Below, piece after piece: positions 24,327-33,248 of a DNA stretch of 64,000 nt (the first letter of the stretch is position 1; the number at the start of each line of letters is the position of its first letter). The DNA is taken from contig CAJUPY010000004.1 in NCBI GenBank assembly GCA_910588035.1, forward strand, positions 1 to 64,000, read 5' to 3'. Source of the DNA: an uncultured Muribaculaceae bacterium. Lineage in GTDB: Bacteria; Bacteroidota; Bacteroidia; Bacteroidales; Muribaculaceae. The notes under the pieces are model-generated. The model saw nothing but the letters and a program-made list of their open reading frames with translations. It was not told the origin of the DNA and did not search any database. A program made the translations under genes and the position numbers.

Positions 24327-25787
24327 ATGAAACTGAAACCGATATTAGTTATGGCAATAGCGTTAGCTTTTGTCGCCCCCCAGTTGACAGCCCAGAGCTT
24401 TCTGAACAAAATGAAAAAGAAAGTGGAGACTGTTACCAAAACAATCGATGATGCAAAATCAAAAGTAGATAAAACGACAAGGTCGGTCGGCATTGACAAC
24501 CGCACGGCAAACAACGGAGACAATGGTGACGGGTTGTCTGGAAATGAAAATTCTCAGTCAAAAGATCGGTCAGAAGATAAACGGCATCCGACATTGACTC
24601 TTGGTAAGTTTGAAGAGGAATTTAATCTTGATCCGAGAAAAGCGGAATTTAAAATAGCCAGGGAGAGAGGAGGTCACGGTGATCTCGAACTTGGCGATTT
24701 TCATGACGGCAGAGCAATGGTCAAAGATGGAAAGACAAGTTATTTCATCGACAGGAAAGGAAACAAGTATATGGTTGACCAATTCTATCTCGAATCCGAT
24801 AGAAAAATGAGACCGCGTTTCAGCAACGGTCGTGCCCTTGTGAAAACCGAAGTCGCTTACATGATAGTGGACACGTTGGGAAACATAATAAAGAAATTTG
24901 ACAGAACCGGAATAAGAGATGCTTTTGGCTTTGATGCAGGTGTCGGTGCTATTTTATATGAAGACAACGCGGTCAGGGGCATTAATTCGCGACTTCAGTT
25001 CATCGACACTAACGGAAATAACATTTTCCCGTTGGCATCCCATAAGGGCTATATCCAGAGCATTTCACTCGTCTTCGGCTCTGAAAGAGAAGGAATGAGG
25101 GCCTATAAACGGTTTGATCCCGCAACGAAAATAGCCCGCTTCGGCTTTATCAATTCTAAAGGACAGATTGCGGTAAAACCACAATTTGCAAAAGTGAAAG
25201 ATTTCCACAACGGGCTTGCCGCTGTTCAGGAAAGCACAGTCAAGAGTTCGACCGATATTTTAGATATCGGTGGCCTCTGGGGCTTCGTTGACAAGAAAGG
25301 TAACATGGTGATTCCGTTCACATTCAGCAATGAACCTTCAGATTTTCATAACGGAATCGCAATCGTGAAAACACGTGATGGACGGCAGTGTCTGATCGAC
25401 ACGCTTGGAAACAATGTCAAGATCATAGATAAAGACATGAAGTTCTTAGGCTTCAATGACAGCGGAATCGGTCTGATTCTAAATTATAGTGCCGGAACAT
25501 TCGGGGATAGCTGGAATGAACGGGTGACCTATGCTGTGAAAGACAATTTGGATAATAAAATCGCCTACGTGGAAAAAACGTATGATATAGTACAGGATAA
25601 CGACGGTGAGTTTTATTATAAAACCGGTTTCGCTCCGATGTTATATGGTAAACTGAACCCTGAAAAGATGTCGGTTGATCATGTGGGACAGACCGGATTC
25701 TATAGTGAAGGATTGGCTCCGACTATAAACGGGTATGTCGACGAAGATGGTCAATATGTCATTTTGTTTACTGAAAGCATTTTCTGA
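24327..25787 (+). CDS. Secreted WG-repeat protein
   Basis: The 486-residue product has a signal peptide ending at LTAQ. A short charged helix (SFLNKMKKKVETVTKTIDDAKSKV) and a low-complexity linker (about 52-85) come next. Several WG (KWG) repeats with the pattern GFxxxxG-x-x-x-I/V-x-x-x-F follow, for example RFGFINSKGQIAVKPQFAKV and LWGFVDKKGNMVIPFTF. WG repeats are structural and common in Bacteroidota secreted proteins. It is 15 nt after the LRR gene and shares its transcript, so any on/off switching would affect both. Confidence 0.8.
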   Translation: MKLKPILVMAIALAFVAPQLTAQSFLNKMKKKVETVTKTIDDAKSKVDKTTRSVGIDNRTANNGDNGDGLSGNENSQSKDRSEDKRHPTLTLGKFEEEFNLDPRKAEFKIARERGGHGDLELGDFHDGRAMVKDGKTSYFIDRKGNKYMVDQFYLESDRKMRPRFSNGRALVKTEVAYMIVDTLGNIIKKFDRTGIRDAFGFDAGVGAILYEDNAVRGINSRLQFIDTNGNNIFPLASHKGYIQSISLVFGSEREGMRAYKRFDPATKIARFGFINSKGQIAVKPQFAKVKDFHNGLAAVQESTVKSSTDILDIGGLWGFVDKKGNMVIPFTFSNEPSDFHNGIAIVKTRDGRQCLIDTLGNNVKIIDKDMKFLGFNDSGIGLILNYSAGTFGDSWNERVTYAVKDNLDNKIAYVEKTYDIVQDNDGEFYYKTGFAPMLYGKLNPEKMSVDHVGQTGFYSEGLAPTINGYVDEDGQYVILFTESIF

Positions 25788-25826
25788 CAGACTGAGCGGT
25801 AGCGGAACTATATCACACTGAAGAAT

Positions 25827-26720
25827 CTATTGATAGCATTCGAGAGCCGTCTGCAACTCCCTGATCATCATTGCACGGAGTTCAGGCGGCTCCAATACTG
25901 TGATGCGTGATCCGTGGGAGAGAAGTTCCTCGACAAAGTCGGGGGTGAGCCGCAATTCATAGGTGAATATTGAAAAACCGTCGTGAACCATTTCACGCTG
26001 GCTGTGGTGGAGCGGCAGTGCCCTGAGATATTTTGCCTGACGCGGCTCCACACGCAACACGACGTGGTGTATGGTACCCTGGTTGAACACAATTCCGAAC
26101 GAGTTGCGGCAATATTCGCCGGCATCGAAGTTTTCGGGCAGAGAGAAAGAGTCTTCAAGCACCGACACTCCGCTCATGCGGTCGAGCGCGTATGTCTTTA
26201 CGCGTCCGTCAGCGACGTTTCGTCCGGTTATGTACCACCTCTGACGGAATATTTTGAGAAAATAGGGCTCGATAACCACTCCGTTGGTCGGGGTCGAACG
26301 TGTGTAGGGGTGATAGTTGAAGCGTATGGCCCGGTTGGCTTTCAGCGCGTCGATAAACGAGTGGAGGTGTTCGCGTGCCGACGGAACATCTTCGAGAAAA
26401 ATGCGGTCAGACACCTCCCGGGCATCGCTTAGCGCATTTCTCACCGCGGTTGTGTTTAGCACCCAGTCGGTCACGCTCGCCCCGTCTTTCTCGGGTTCGT
26501 CAATATAGTACTCGAAAGTGCGGGGATCGCACTCGATGTTTACGTTGAACAAATCTTCAAGAGCGCGGCAATAGTTGTAGAACGACCGTCGCGGAATCGG
26601 TTTCCCGTTAGAAAAATGTGACTTGAGCCACCTTCTGTTCAGTTCTTCGCGCGTGATGCGGCCATAGCGGCGAATCGTGTCCATGAGCCACACATAGCGG
26701 GCAAACAAGTCGTTAGCCAC
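25827..26720 (-). CDS. WYL-domain transcriptional regulator
   Basis: The 297-residue protein has an N-terminal winged helix-turn-helix (ARYVWLMDTIRRYGRITREELN, about 6-40). A middle region and a WYL domain near residues 135-215 follow, with the signature RWYITGRNVADGRVKTYALDRM. A C-terminal extension completes it. WYL regulators sense ligands such as nucleotides or nucleic-acid ends, and many act as repressors. It overlaps the end of the symporter gene by 8 nt and is therefore translated from the same mRNA. Control of that transporter or of the whole thyA unit is plausible but not shown. Confidence 0.85.
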   Translation of the reverse strand: MANDLFARYVWLMDTIRRYGRITREELNRRWLKSHFSNGKPIPRRSFYNYCRALEDLFNVNIECDPRTFEYYIDEPEKDGASVTDWVLNTTAVRNALSDAREVSDRIFLEDVPSAREHLHSFIDALKANRAIRFNYHPYTRSTPTNGVVIEPYFLKIFRQRWYITGRNVADGRVKTYALDRMSGVSVLEDSFSLPENFDAGEYCRNSFGIVFNQGTIHHVVLRVEPRQAKYLRALPLHHSQREMVHDGFSIFTYELRLTPDFVEELLSHGSRITVLEPPELRAMMIRELQTALECYQ

Positions 26721-28200
26721 GCTGCGGTTCCCCTTTCTCGGCTATGTCTGCCGGATGATATCCGATAGCGAGCAGTCTCAGTCCGATCATTGTCACGGCT
26801 GCATTGATTATGAGCAACTCGAAACTGGTGTGGTAGTCAAAAAGCCGGAGCAGAACATCTTGAATCACCCACGACAGAGCGGGGGCGGCCACACAGACTA
26901 TCGGCACAAACCGGTCGCGCACCGGATGTTTGAAAAACAATCCGAAGGTGAACAGGCCGAGAATAGGCCCATAGGTATATGATGCCAGGGTGTAGACGGC
27001 AGAGATAGCGTCCTGGTTGCTCAGATAGTAGAACACGACGATGACCAGGCCCATGATTGCCGACATTGCGAAATGCACACGTTTGCGCACCTTTGTCAAC
27101 TTGTCGTCGGCATAGCGGCGTTGTCCGTCGAGAATGTCTACAGTGAATGATGTTGTCAGGGAGGTGAGTGCCGATCCTGCGGCTGAATAGGCGGCTGCGA
27201 TCAGACCGACAATGAACAGAATGCCGACAATGACAGGCATGGAGCTGTGTGAGGCCACGATAGAGAAAATCGAGTCGGTTTTCTCGGGAATGTCGATCTG
27301 GTTACGCTCGAGAAACATGACGAGCAGTGTTCCGAGAACCAGAAACAGTGCGATCACAAAAAACATCAACACTCCGCTGACCATGAGATTTTTCTGGCTT
27401 TCCTTTGAGTCGCGGCAGGCAAGACTTCGCTGCATCAGATCCTGGTCGAGGCCGTTGCAGGCGATCGCCATGAAGATGCCAGCGATGAACTGTTTCCAGA
27501 AATAAGATCCCGACTTGACGTCATCAAAGAAAAACAGCTTCGAGGTCGAGTGGTTTTTGATCGCCGACAGTGTTTCGGAGGCTGAGTAGCCGAGATTGAC
27601 CGAGACGAAATAGATACACAAGATGACCGACATGATCAGGCAGAAGCTTTTCAGATTGTCGGTCCAGATTATCGATTTGACTCCTCCCTGGGCCGTATAG
27701 AGCCAGATCAGGGCTATCGTGACTATGACGTTCAGCTCAAACGGAATGTGAAGCGGCTCGCACACAAGCCCTTGCAACACAACGCACACGACGAAGAACC
27801 TGACGGCGGCACCGAGCATTTTCGAGGCAAAGAAAAACCATGCTCCGGTGCGGTATGTGCTCTGTCCGAAACGTCCCTCGAGATAGCCGTAGATAGAGAC
27901 CAGGTTGCGTTTGTAGAATATCGGAATCAGCACCACGGCGATCAGAAAGAAGCCGACGATGAAGCCGAGAATCATCTGAAGGTAGGCATAGCCGTTGTTG
28001 ACGACCATGCCGGGCACCGAGATGAACGTGACGCCCGAGATCATGGCTCCGATAGTGGCGAAGGCAACCATTGGCCACGGGGTCTTGCGGTCGCCCGAGA
28101 AAAAGGTCTTGTTGTCGCTCTTGCGTGAAGCGAAGTGTGAGATTGTCAGCAGCAGCACGAAATAGGCCGCGATTGTGATGATGACGGTTAATGGTGACAT
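26713..28200 (-). CDS. Sodium:solute symporter (SSS family)
   Basis: This 495-residue inner-membrane protein has about thirteen hydrophobic helices. It shows family landmarks: an N-terminal helix followed by FFSGDRKTPWPMVAFATIGAMISG, where the unwound first helix binds sodium. Later segments include AAAYSAAGSALTSLTTSF, the second half of the sodium site. The solute could be a sugar, a nucleoside, sialic acid or an amino acid; sequence reading does not decide. It sits 25 nt after thyA and overlaps the WYL gene. Confidence 0.9.
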   Translation of the reverse strand: MSPLTVIITIAAYFVLLLTISHFASRKSDNKTFFSGDRKTPWPMVAFATIGAMISGVTFISVPGMVVNNGYAYLQMILGFIVGFFLIAVVLIPIFYKRNLVSIYGYLEGRFGQSTYRTGAWFFFASKMLGAAVRFFVVCVVLQGLVCEPLHIPFELNVIVTIALIWLYTAQGGVKSIIWTDNLKSFCLIMSVILCIYFVSVNLGYSASETLSAIKNHSTSKLFFFDDVKSGSYFWKQFIAGIFMAIACNGLDQDLMQRSLACRDSKESQKNLMVSGVLMFFVIALFLVLGTLLVMFLERNQIDIPEKTDSIFSIVASHSSMPVIVGILFIVGLIAAAYSAAGSALTSLTTSFTVDILDGQRRYADDKLTKVRKRVHFAMSAIMGLVIVVFYYLSNQDAISAVYTLASYTYGPILGLFTFGLFFKHPVRDRFVPIVCVAAPALSWVIQDVLLRLFDYHTSFELLIINAAVTMIGLRLLAIGYHPADIAEKGEPQRG

Positions 28201-28225
28201 CGTTTTGCAGGGTTAGTGATTTGGG

Positions 28226-29023
28226 TCACACTGCCACCGGTGCCGCGATGTGGGGGTGCGGATCGTAGTCGGTCAGTGTGAAGTCTTCAAATTTGAAATC
28301 GAAAATGTTTTTTACATCGGGGTTGAGGTGCATCTTCGGCAGCGGGCGCGGTTCGCGACCGAGCTGAAGTCTGACCTGTTCGAAATGGTTGCGGTAGATG
28401 TGGGCGTCGCCGAGGGTATGGATAAATTCGCCAGGCTTCAGTCCGGTGACCTGTGCGGTCATCAACAGCAACAAGGCATAGGAGGCGATGTTGAACGGCA
28501 CTCCAAGAAATGAGTCGGCACTGCGCTGATAGAGTTGCAGACTCAGTTTGCCGTCAGCGACATAAAACTGGAAAAAAGCATGACATGGCGGCAGATTCAT
28601 GTTGCCGAGGTCGGCCACATTCCACGCGCTGACAATGATGCGCCGCGAGTCGGGATTGTGTTTGATTGTCTCCACGGCCTCGGTGATCTGGTCAATGAAC
28701 GTTCCGTCGTAGGCCGGCCATGAACGCCATTGGTAGCCGTAGATGTGGCCTAAGTCACCCGTCTCGGGGTCGGCCCATTCGTTCCAGATTCTGACACCGT
28801 TATCCTGAAGATATTTCACATTGGTGTCTCCGTTTAGAAACCACAGCAATTCGTGGATTATTGATTTCAGGTGGAGTTTCTTGGTGGTCAGCAACGGGAA
28901 GCCCTCGCTGAGATCAAATCTCATCTGGTAGCCGAAGACGCTTCGTGTGCCGGTGCCGGTGCGGTCATCTTTGTCTGTGCCGTGTTCCAATATGTGGTTG
29001 AGAAGTTCGAGATATTGTTTCAT
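28226..29023 (-). CDS. thyA: Thymidylate synthase
   Basis: ThyA makes dTMP from dUMP with methylene-tetrahydrofolate. The 265-residue product has the folate/dUMP-binding DRTGTGTRSVFGYQMRF at the N-terminus. The catalytic Cys147 is in LPPCHAFFQFYV, and the dUMP loop QRSADSFLGVPFNIASYALL follows. The frame is open to 29050, but that codon lies inside the -7 element. The ATG at 29023 has a rare good ribosome-binding site (AAAGAGGAA) and gives the usual length. No dihydrofolate reductase gene is adjacent; a symporter and a WYL regulator follow instead. Confidence 0.96.
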   Translation of the reverse strand: MKQYLELLNHILEHGTDKDDRTGTGTRSVFGYQMRFDLSEGFPLLTTKKLHLKSIIHELLWFLNGDTNVKYLQDNGVRIWNEWADPETGDLGHIYGYQWRSWPAYDGTFIDQITEAVETIKHNPDSRRIIVSAWNVADLGNMNLPPCHAFFQFYVADGKLSLQLYQRSADSFLGVPFNIASYALLLLMTAQVTGLKPGEFIHTLGDAHIYRNHFEQVRLQLGREPRPLPKMHLNPDVKNIFDFKFEDFTLTDYDPHPHIAAPVAV

Positions 29024-29047
29024 TTCCTCTTTTTGATATTCAAGGCT

Positions 29048-29079
29048 CAAAGTTACGAATTAGAGCGGGCAATTGCAAA
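29048..29079 (-). promoter_or_regulatory. Promoter of thyA
   Basis: Minus strand: TTTG (29079-29076), exactly 20 nt, then TAACTTTG (29055-29048), followed by a 24-nt leader containing AAAGAGGAA. Confidence 0.8.
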
Positions 29080-29118
29080 TATTTGAACCTGCACACGGCG
29101 GTGACCGTCATCAGACGC

Positions 29119-31404
29119 TCACTTGAGGATTCCCGACTGGGTGGCTTCGACACGTTTGAGAGCCTCGTCGGCTTTCACCTTCTTGCCGTAGCTGAGAGAG
29201 TATGTCAGCGTGAACATGAAGTTGCGGTGAGCCGATGAACTGTAGTTCTGACGCAGGTTGTAGTAGATGTCGCCGTCGGTCACGCTGCGGCCTCCTTTCC
29301 ATGAGTCTGACAAGAAATTGATGGCATAGGCTCTGACAACGAGATTCTTGTGGCTGTAGCCCACGAAGATATTATAGCTTTCGCGATTGATAGTTTCCAT
29401 GAACGCGCTGTAGAAACGGCCTGGCGACGAGTATCTTGCCCCCACATTGAATTTTGATTTATAGTAGGTCACGCCGGCGGTCCATGACAGAATCGAGGTA
29501 TCGAGGTGGCGTTGGCCGCTTTGCCGGTAGAATGTCGGACGCACCGACAGCGATGTGACCAGCGACCGTTTGAGGAAGCGGCCTGTAAGGCTGAGGGTCG
29601 GAGTCGTCGAGGTGAACGAGCCGTTGTTGGTGTAGCTTTGAATCATCACGGGGCGCCCTTCGCCGTCGGTAGAGGGGGTCCATCGGTAGACCGCCGTGTT
29701 GCGATGTTTGCTGAACTGAAGGTTGAATCCCAACGTCATCGTGCGGCTCAGGTTGTATCTGGCCGAAAGCATCAGACAGTCATTGAAGTAGTTTTTCAGA
29801 TCGGGATTGCCGGCTATCCATTCGATTTCAGAACGTCTGACAATGTCGGGACTGCGTTGATCGACGCTGTATGATACCACCTGGCGGAACAATGACAGCT
29901 GGGTCGACAGTTTGTTTGACGGATTCCAGAAAAGGGCGACGTAGGGGTTCACCCAGAAGTCCTCGCTCTTTTTGTCGTTTATGGCGGTTTGCTGGTAGTT
30001 GAACCGCAAGGTGGCGTAGATGCCGACTTCGCCGATGTTGAAATCGACCGACGGTGAGGTGTTTACCGTTGACTTGCGCATTCGCGAGTGCGACGGAGTG
30101 GTGCCGTTATAGTCGAGATTGTTGCCGAGGGTGTTGGCCAAGACATCATATCCGACGTTGAAGATTCCGAACTGCCGGTTTGCCGCCACTAATCCCTTGA
30201 CATACCACGCGTCTTCAACCGCGTTGTTGACAATCGCCCCGTTGTCGTCGGCCGAGTAGCGGGTGTTGCTGTGGCGTCGGGTGTAGGAAGCGTTTCCCGA
30301 GACCATGAGAGTGTAGCCGCGGGGTAGTGCGAAATAATAGTCACCGCTCCACGACGGGGTGGCGGCCTGTGACCGGGCTGACCGGCTGAAACGTCCCGAC
30401 GGATAGACCGATGAGAAATCGACCGTTCCACGGCTGTCTGACCCGGGTGAGTGGTCAAACGAGAATCCGACTGTGTTGCTGACCGACGCCTTGTCACTGC
30501 CGTAGACCATGCGTAACGTGGCGTAGGGGTTCTCGCTGAAATCACGGCTGAAATCTGACTTCTCAGTGCGTTTGATCTCCCGGTCGCCGAAATCAAAGAT
30601 TTTCAGATCGTCGTGGTTGTTGCGCGACGACTTGCGGTAGCCGTAGCCCGCCGCCAGATCGTATGTCATGCTCTTGTAGGTCAGTTTGGACGCGAGGCCG
30701 TAGTCGCCGCGGTTGTTGACAACGTATTGTCCGGCTGTCAGTTTTGTGTAGCCGCCGAGATTATATGCGTCGAGAATGATGTTGATCACGCGGTGGTTCC
30801 CCCTGAATCTGATGTCGGTCGGAAAATCGATATATTCGACCTTTTTCACATCGGCCGGAAGAATGTTCTGCACATCGTTGGCCGTTGCCGGCAGATTGTT
30901 TATGAACACGGCGATGCCTTCGCCCCAGGCTGTCTCTATTTTCTTGTCGAGCACGTCGACCGTGACATTGTCGAGAGCCATTCCGTCGAGCAACTCAAAT
31001 CCGCCTGCCGACGCCGTTTTGACCGTCTTTGCCGGCAGATAGGTCACGGTGCGGCCGTTTGTAATGCGGTCGCCGGCGGTGACTGTCACTTCGTCGAGCT
31101 GCTTTGACTTACGGTTCATCACGACCGCAATCTCACGTTCACCGCCTATCTCGACCACCGCCTCTTCCATGCCGGCTAATGTGGCTTTCAACACCGTCGC
31201 TCCGGCAATGTCATCAAAACCGAAACGCCCCAGCGAGTCTGTCACCGACAACGCGACAGGCTTCGTGGCGCCGGGGGCGAATATCCCGACTGAAACAAAT
31301 TCGACAGGTTCGCCCGACTGTCCGGTGACAGTGCCACGCAGTTCGCGCCCGTTGACTTGCAGCAACGTGCCTAAAAAAATGATTGTAAACAGTAGTCGTG
31401 ACAT
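29119..31404 (-). CDS. Outer-membrane beta-barrel protein with carboxypeptidase-regulatory N-terminal domain
   Basis: The 761-residue protein has a signal peptide (LLFTIIFLGTLLQVNG). A carboxypeptidase-regulatory-like fold follows (about 20-95, LRGTVTGQSGEPVEFVSVGIF), then a plug-like domain (about 110-215, with DVKKVEYIDFPTDIRFRG). The rest is a large C-terminal barrel of alternating strands. This matches the outer-membrane beta-barrel family related to TonB-dependent receptors, but no clear TonB box is seen and no SusD partner is adjacent. It has its own promoter. Ligand unknown. It could instead be an adhesin-like barrel. Confidence 0.82.
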   Translation of the reverse strand: MSRLLFTIIFLGTLLQVNGRELRGTVTGQSGEPVEFVSVGIFAPGATKPVALSVTDSLGRFGFDDIAGATVLKATLAGMEEAVVEIGGEREIAVVMNRKSKQLDEVTVTAGDRITNGRTVTYLPAKTVKTASAGGFELLDGMALDNVTVDVLDKKIETAWGEGIAVFINNLPATANDVQNILPADVKKVEYIDFPTDIRFRGNHRVINIILDAYNLGGYTKLTAGQYVVNNRGDYGLASKLTYKSMTYDLAAGYGYRKSSRNNHDDLKIFDFGDREIKRTEKSDFSRDFSENPYATLRMVYGSDKASVSNTVGFSFDHSPGSDSRGTVDFSSVYPSGRFSRSARSQAATPSWSGDYYFALPRGYTLMVSGNASYTRRHSNTRYSADDNGAIVNNAVEDAWYVKGLVAANRQFGIFNVGYDVLANTLGNNLDYNGTTPSHSRMRKSTVNTSPSVDFNIGEVGIYATLRFNYQQTAINDKKSEDFWVNPYVALFWNPSNKLSTQLSLFRQVVSYSVDQRSPDIVRRSEIEWIAGNPDLKNYFNDCLMLSARYNLSRTMTLGFNLQFSKHRNTAVYRWTPSTDGEGRPVMIQSYTNNGSFTSTTPTLSLTGRFLKRSLVTSLSVRPTFYRQSGQRHLDTSILSWTAGVTYYKSKFNVGARYSSPGRFYSAFMETINRESYNIFVGYSHKNLVVRAYAINFLSDSWKGGRSVTDGDIYYNLRQNYSSSAHRNFMFTLTYSLSYGKKVKADEALKRVEATQSGILK

Positions 31405-31468
31405 GAGGGGGTGGTGTTAGTTAAGGTGGATATTGGAGATTATTGGAGCGTAACATGCCGATTCTTCG

Positions 31469-31500
31469 CAAAGATAGTCACAATAGTTAAAAAAAACAAC
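31469..31500 (-). promoter_or_regulatory. Promoter of the outer-membrane barrel gene
   Basis: Minus strand: GTTG (31500-31497), 20 nt, then TATCTTTG (31476-31469); a leader of about 60 nt follows. Confidence 0.65.
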
Positions 31501-31522
31501 AGTTAGCTTCACTATAGGGTAC

Positions 31523-31551
31523 AAAAAAAATCGTGAAAGATATCACGATTT
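31523..31551 (-). terminator. Terminator of the small-ORF unit
   Basis: Minus strand: AAATCGTGA pairs with TCACGATTT (9 bp, 6-nt loop) and runs into eight T residues. No annotated gene other than the two small ORFs lies upstream to need it. Confidence 0.8.
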
Positions 31552-31590
31552 GTTGAAATTATAATACTTGCGTAGTTATTCGCTAAAAAG

Positions 31591-31628
31591 GGGACGGGTA
31601 TAAACGTCATCGCGGCGTTTTATGTCCC
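31591..31628 (-). other. Hairpin in the 3' region of the small-ORF transcript
   Basis: GGGAC/GTCCC plus ATAAACG/CGTTTTAT pairing gives a long interrupted stem 19 nt after the second small ORF. It may stabilise the 3' end. Confidence 0.4.
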
Positions 31629-31646
31629 TGATTGTGTGTGTTTGTC

Positions 31647-31733
31647 TCAGATTTCGTGGGGATATTCATAAAGCTTTGCAGCTTCGGTGAAATACCAGAC
31701 AAACGCTTTTTTAAACAATTTGGTTACTTTCAT
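31647..31733 (-). CDS. Tiny ORF, 28 residues
   Basis: The frame begins MKVTKLFKKAFVWYF and ends EYPHEI. It is basic at the start and amphipathic, with KLFKKAFVWYFTEAAKLYEY able to form a membrane-associating helix. It has an A/T-rich leader (TGATTTACATT) like other starts here. It follows the 41-residue ORF by 58 nt on the same strand, and a hairpin and strong terminator come after it. I know no family. The surrounding promoter and terminator are the main support. Confidence 0.45.
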   Translation of the reverse strand: MKVTKLFKKAFVWYFTEAAKLYEYPHEI

Positions 31734-31791
31734 AATGTAAATCATTTTAAAAGTGAAACGTCTGTTTCTTAATTGTAGCGATGTGCCGACA

Positions 31792-31917
31792 TTATCTCAT
31801 TTTGCGGTGCGGGTCTCGCAGGGTGCAGTCGCCGGTAACTCTGAATGAGTCGTGGCTTACTGCTTCATGAAGAATGTGGCGCATCTCAGATCTGAATGTT
31901 TGAAACATGTTGATCAT
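31792..31917 (-). CDS. Tiny ORF, 41 residues
   Basis: The frame begins MINMFQTFRSEMRHILHEAV and continues SHDSFRVTGDCTLRDPHRKMR. It starts about 80 nt after a clear TAACTTTG element, with an AATTTTAAAGTT leader, as expected of a real gene here. It has one cysteine, many basic residues and a predicted N-terminal helix. It is the first of two small ORFs between this promoter and the terminator at 31551-31523. No family recognised. The same RNA could be non-coding. Confidence 0.45.
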   Translation of the reverse strand: MINMFQTFRSEMRHILHEAVSHDSFRVTGDCTLRDPHRKMR

Positions 31918-32003
31918 AACTTTAAAATTTTAATTAAACCTAAACAAATCTTTTTCACTGACTCTTCAGTGATGAATCATAGATATAACACTTAAAAACG
32001 CTG

Positions 32004-32011
32004 CAAAGTTA
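32004..32011 (-). promoter_or_regulatory. -7 element of the small-ORF unit
   Basis: TAACTTTG on the minus strand, with no TTTG at the -33 distance. It lies just after the terminator of the amino-sugar operon, so it would start an independent transcript. Confidence 0.6.
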
Positions 32012-32035
32012 GATGAAATTTGCGAAAATATGCTT

Positions 32036-32061
32036 AAAAAACATGTTCTTTAACATGTTTT
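32036..32061 (-). terminator. Terminator of the dTDP-amino-sugar operon
   Basis: Minus strand: AAAACATGTT pairs perfectly with AACATGTTTT (10 bp, 4-nt loop), and two further T residues follow. A second inverted repeat (AACCTCT/AGAGGTT, 32067-32091) precedes it. Confidence 0.65.
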
Positions 32062-32135
32062 CTTTGAACCTCTGTTGATTATCAAGAGGTTATGAATGTT
32101 AAAACTGATGTGTTAAATTTAAGAATTGCGATCAG

Positions 32136-33248
32136 TTACTTAAAGCTGTTCACGACATCGGCCACATTCCTGATCTGATTGGGTGACATTGCCTGATTCA
32201 GCGGCAGAGAGAGACATTTGTCTGCGACGATCCGGGCGACAGGCATGTCGAGATGACTGAGCGAATCGGCATAGCAAGGCTGACGGTGGGGTGGTGTCGG
32301 GTAGTTGATGTCGGTGGCGACACCATTGTCGGCAAGGAACCGTCGGAGTTCATCGCGCCGGTCGGTCAAAACGACAAACTGATGCCAGACATGTTCGGCG
32401 GAATCAGCCGGTGTTTCAGGTAATTTCACTGCCGGGTTGTCGATTGACCCGAGATAGATTCCGGCCAGATTTCTTCTGCTGTCGCTTATGTGGTTGAGGT
32501 CGGGAAGTTTTACAGTCAGCACTGTCGCCTGCATCGGGTCGAGGCGGCAGTTGTAGCCACGGTAGACGTTGTGGTAGCGGCGGTCGGTGCCATAGTTTGC
32601 CAAGGCTCTGACGGTGTCGGCAAGCAGTCGGTCGTTTGTCGTTACGGCTCCGGCATCTCCCATTGCTCCGATGTTTTTAGTGGGGTAGAAGCTGAAGGCC
32701 GCCGCGTCGCCGAGGTTGCCCGACATTGTTCCACTGAAACTTGCGCCGATCGATTGGGCGCAGTCTTCGACAACGATCAGACCTTGGCGGTCTGCAATCT
32801 GTTTCAACTGTTTGGACCAACAGACCCGCCCATAGAGGTGGACTGTCATTATGGCGCGGGTGCGGTCGGTGAGTGCATCTTCGATTTTCGAAATGTCGAG
32901 ATTCAATGTCGAGATGTCGGCATCGACAGGAACCGGCACCAATCGTGCGCGGCTGATGGCGAGAACCGATGCTATGTAGGTGTTGGCAGGCACGATCACC
33001 TCGTCGCCCTCTTTCAGACGTCCGAGACATTTGTATGCCTCCAGAATCAGGAACAGTCCGTCAAGACCGTTGCTGACACCGACACAGCACTCAGTGCCGA
33101 TCGTGTCGGTCATCATTTTTTCAAAACGCCCGTTCTCGTCACCTCCGATATAGCGGCCCGACAATGCTACTTCGGTCAGACGGCGTGTGATGGCATCCAT
33201 GTAGGGGCCGTTGATCTGTTTCAGATCGAGGAACGGAATCTCAGTCAT
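32136..33248 (-). CDS. fdtB: dTDP-3-oxo-hexose aminotransferase, FdtB/QdtB-like (DegT/DnrJ/EryC1/StrS family)
   Basis: This PLP enzyme would add an amino group to C3 of a dTDP-3-keto-6-deoxyhexose, giving dTDP-Fuc3N or dTDP-Qui3N. The 370-residue protein has the family landmarks: SGRYIGGDENGRFE near 30-43, VIVPANTYIAS near 84-94, EDCAQSIGA near 156-164, and the PLP lysine Lys191 in YPTKNIGAMGD. C-terminal HVWHQFVV is also typical. It overlaps the upstream cupin gene by 4 nt. The pathway assignment rests on the two FdtA-like cupins and rmlA beside it. Related ArnB/WecE-type C4 transaminases are less likely for that reason. Confidence 0.85.
   Translation of the reverse strand: MTEIPFLDLKQINGPYMDAITRRLTEVALSGRYIGGDENGRFEKMMTDTIGTECCVGVSNGLDGLFLILEAYKCLGRLKEGDEVIVPANTYIASVLAISRARLVPVPVDADISTLNLDISKIEDALTDRTRAIMTVHLYGRVCWSKQLKQIADRQGLIVVEDCAQSIGASFSGTMSGNLGDAAAFSFYPTKNIGAMGDAGAVTTNDRLLADTVRALANYGTDRRYHNVYRGYNCRLDPMQATVLTVKLPDLNHISDSRRNLAGIYLGSIDNPAVKLPETPADSAEHVWHQFVVLTDRRDELRRFLADNGVATDINYPTPPHRQPCYADSLSHLDMPVARIVADKCLSLPLNQAMSPNQIRNVADVVNSFK

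Noticed and set aside
31424..31560. Treating the 31523-31551 hairpin as a + strand terminator
   Set aside because: The T-run is present only when read on the minus strand, and no + strand gene ends nearby.
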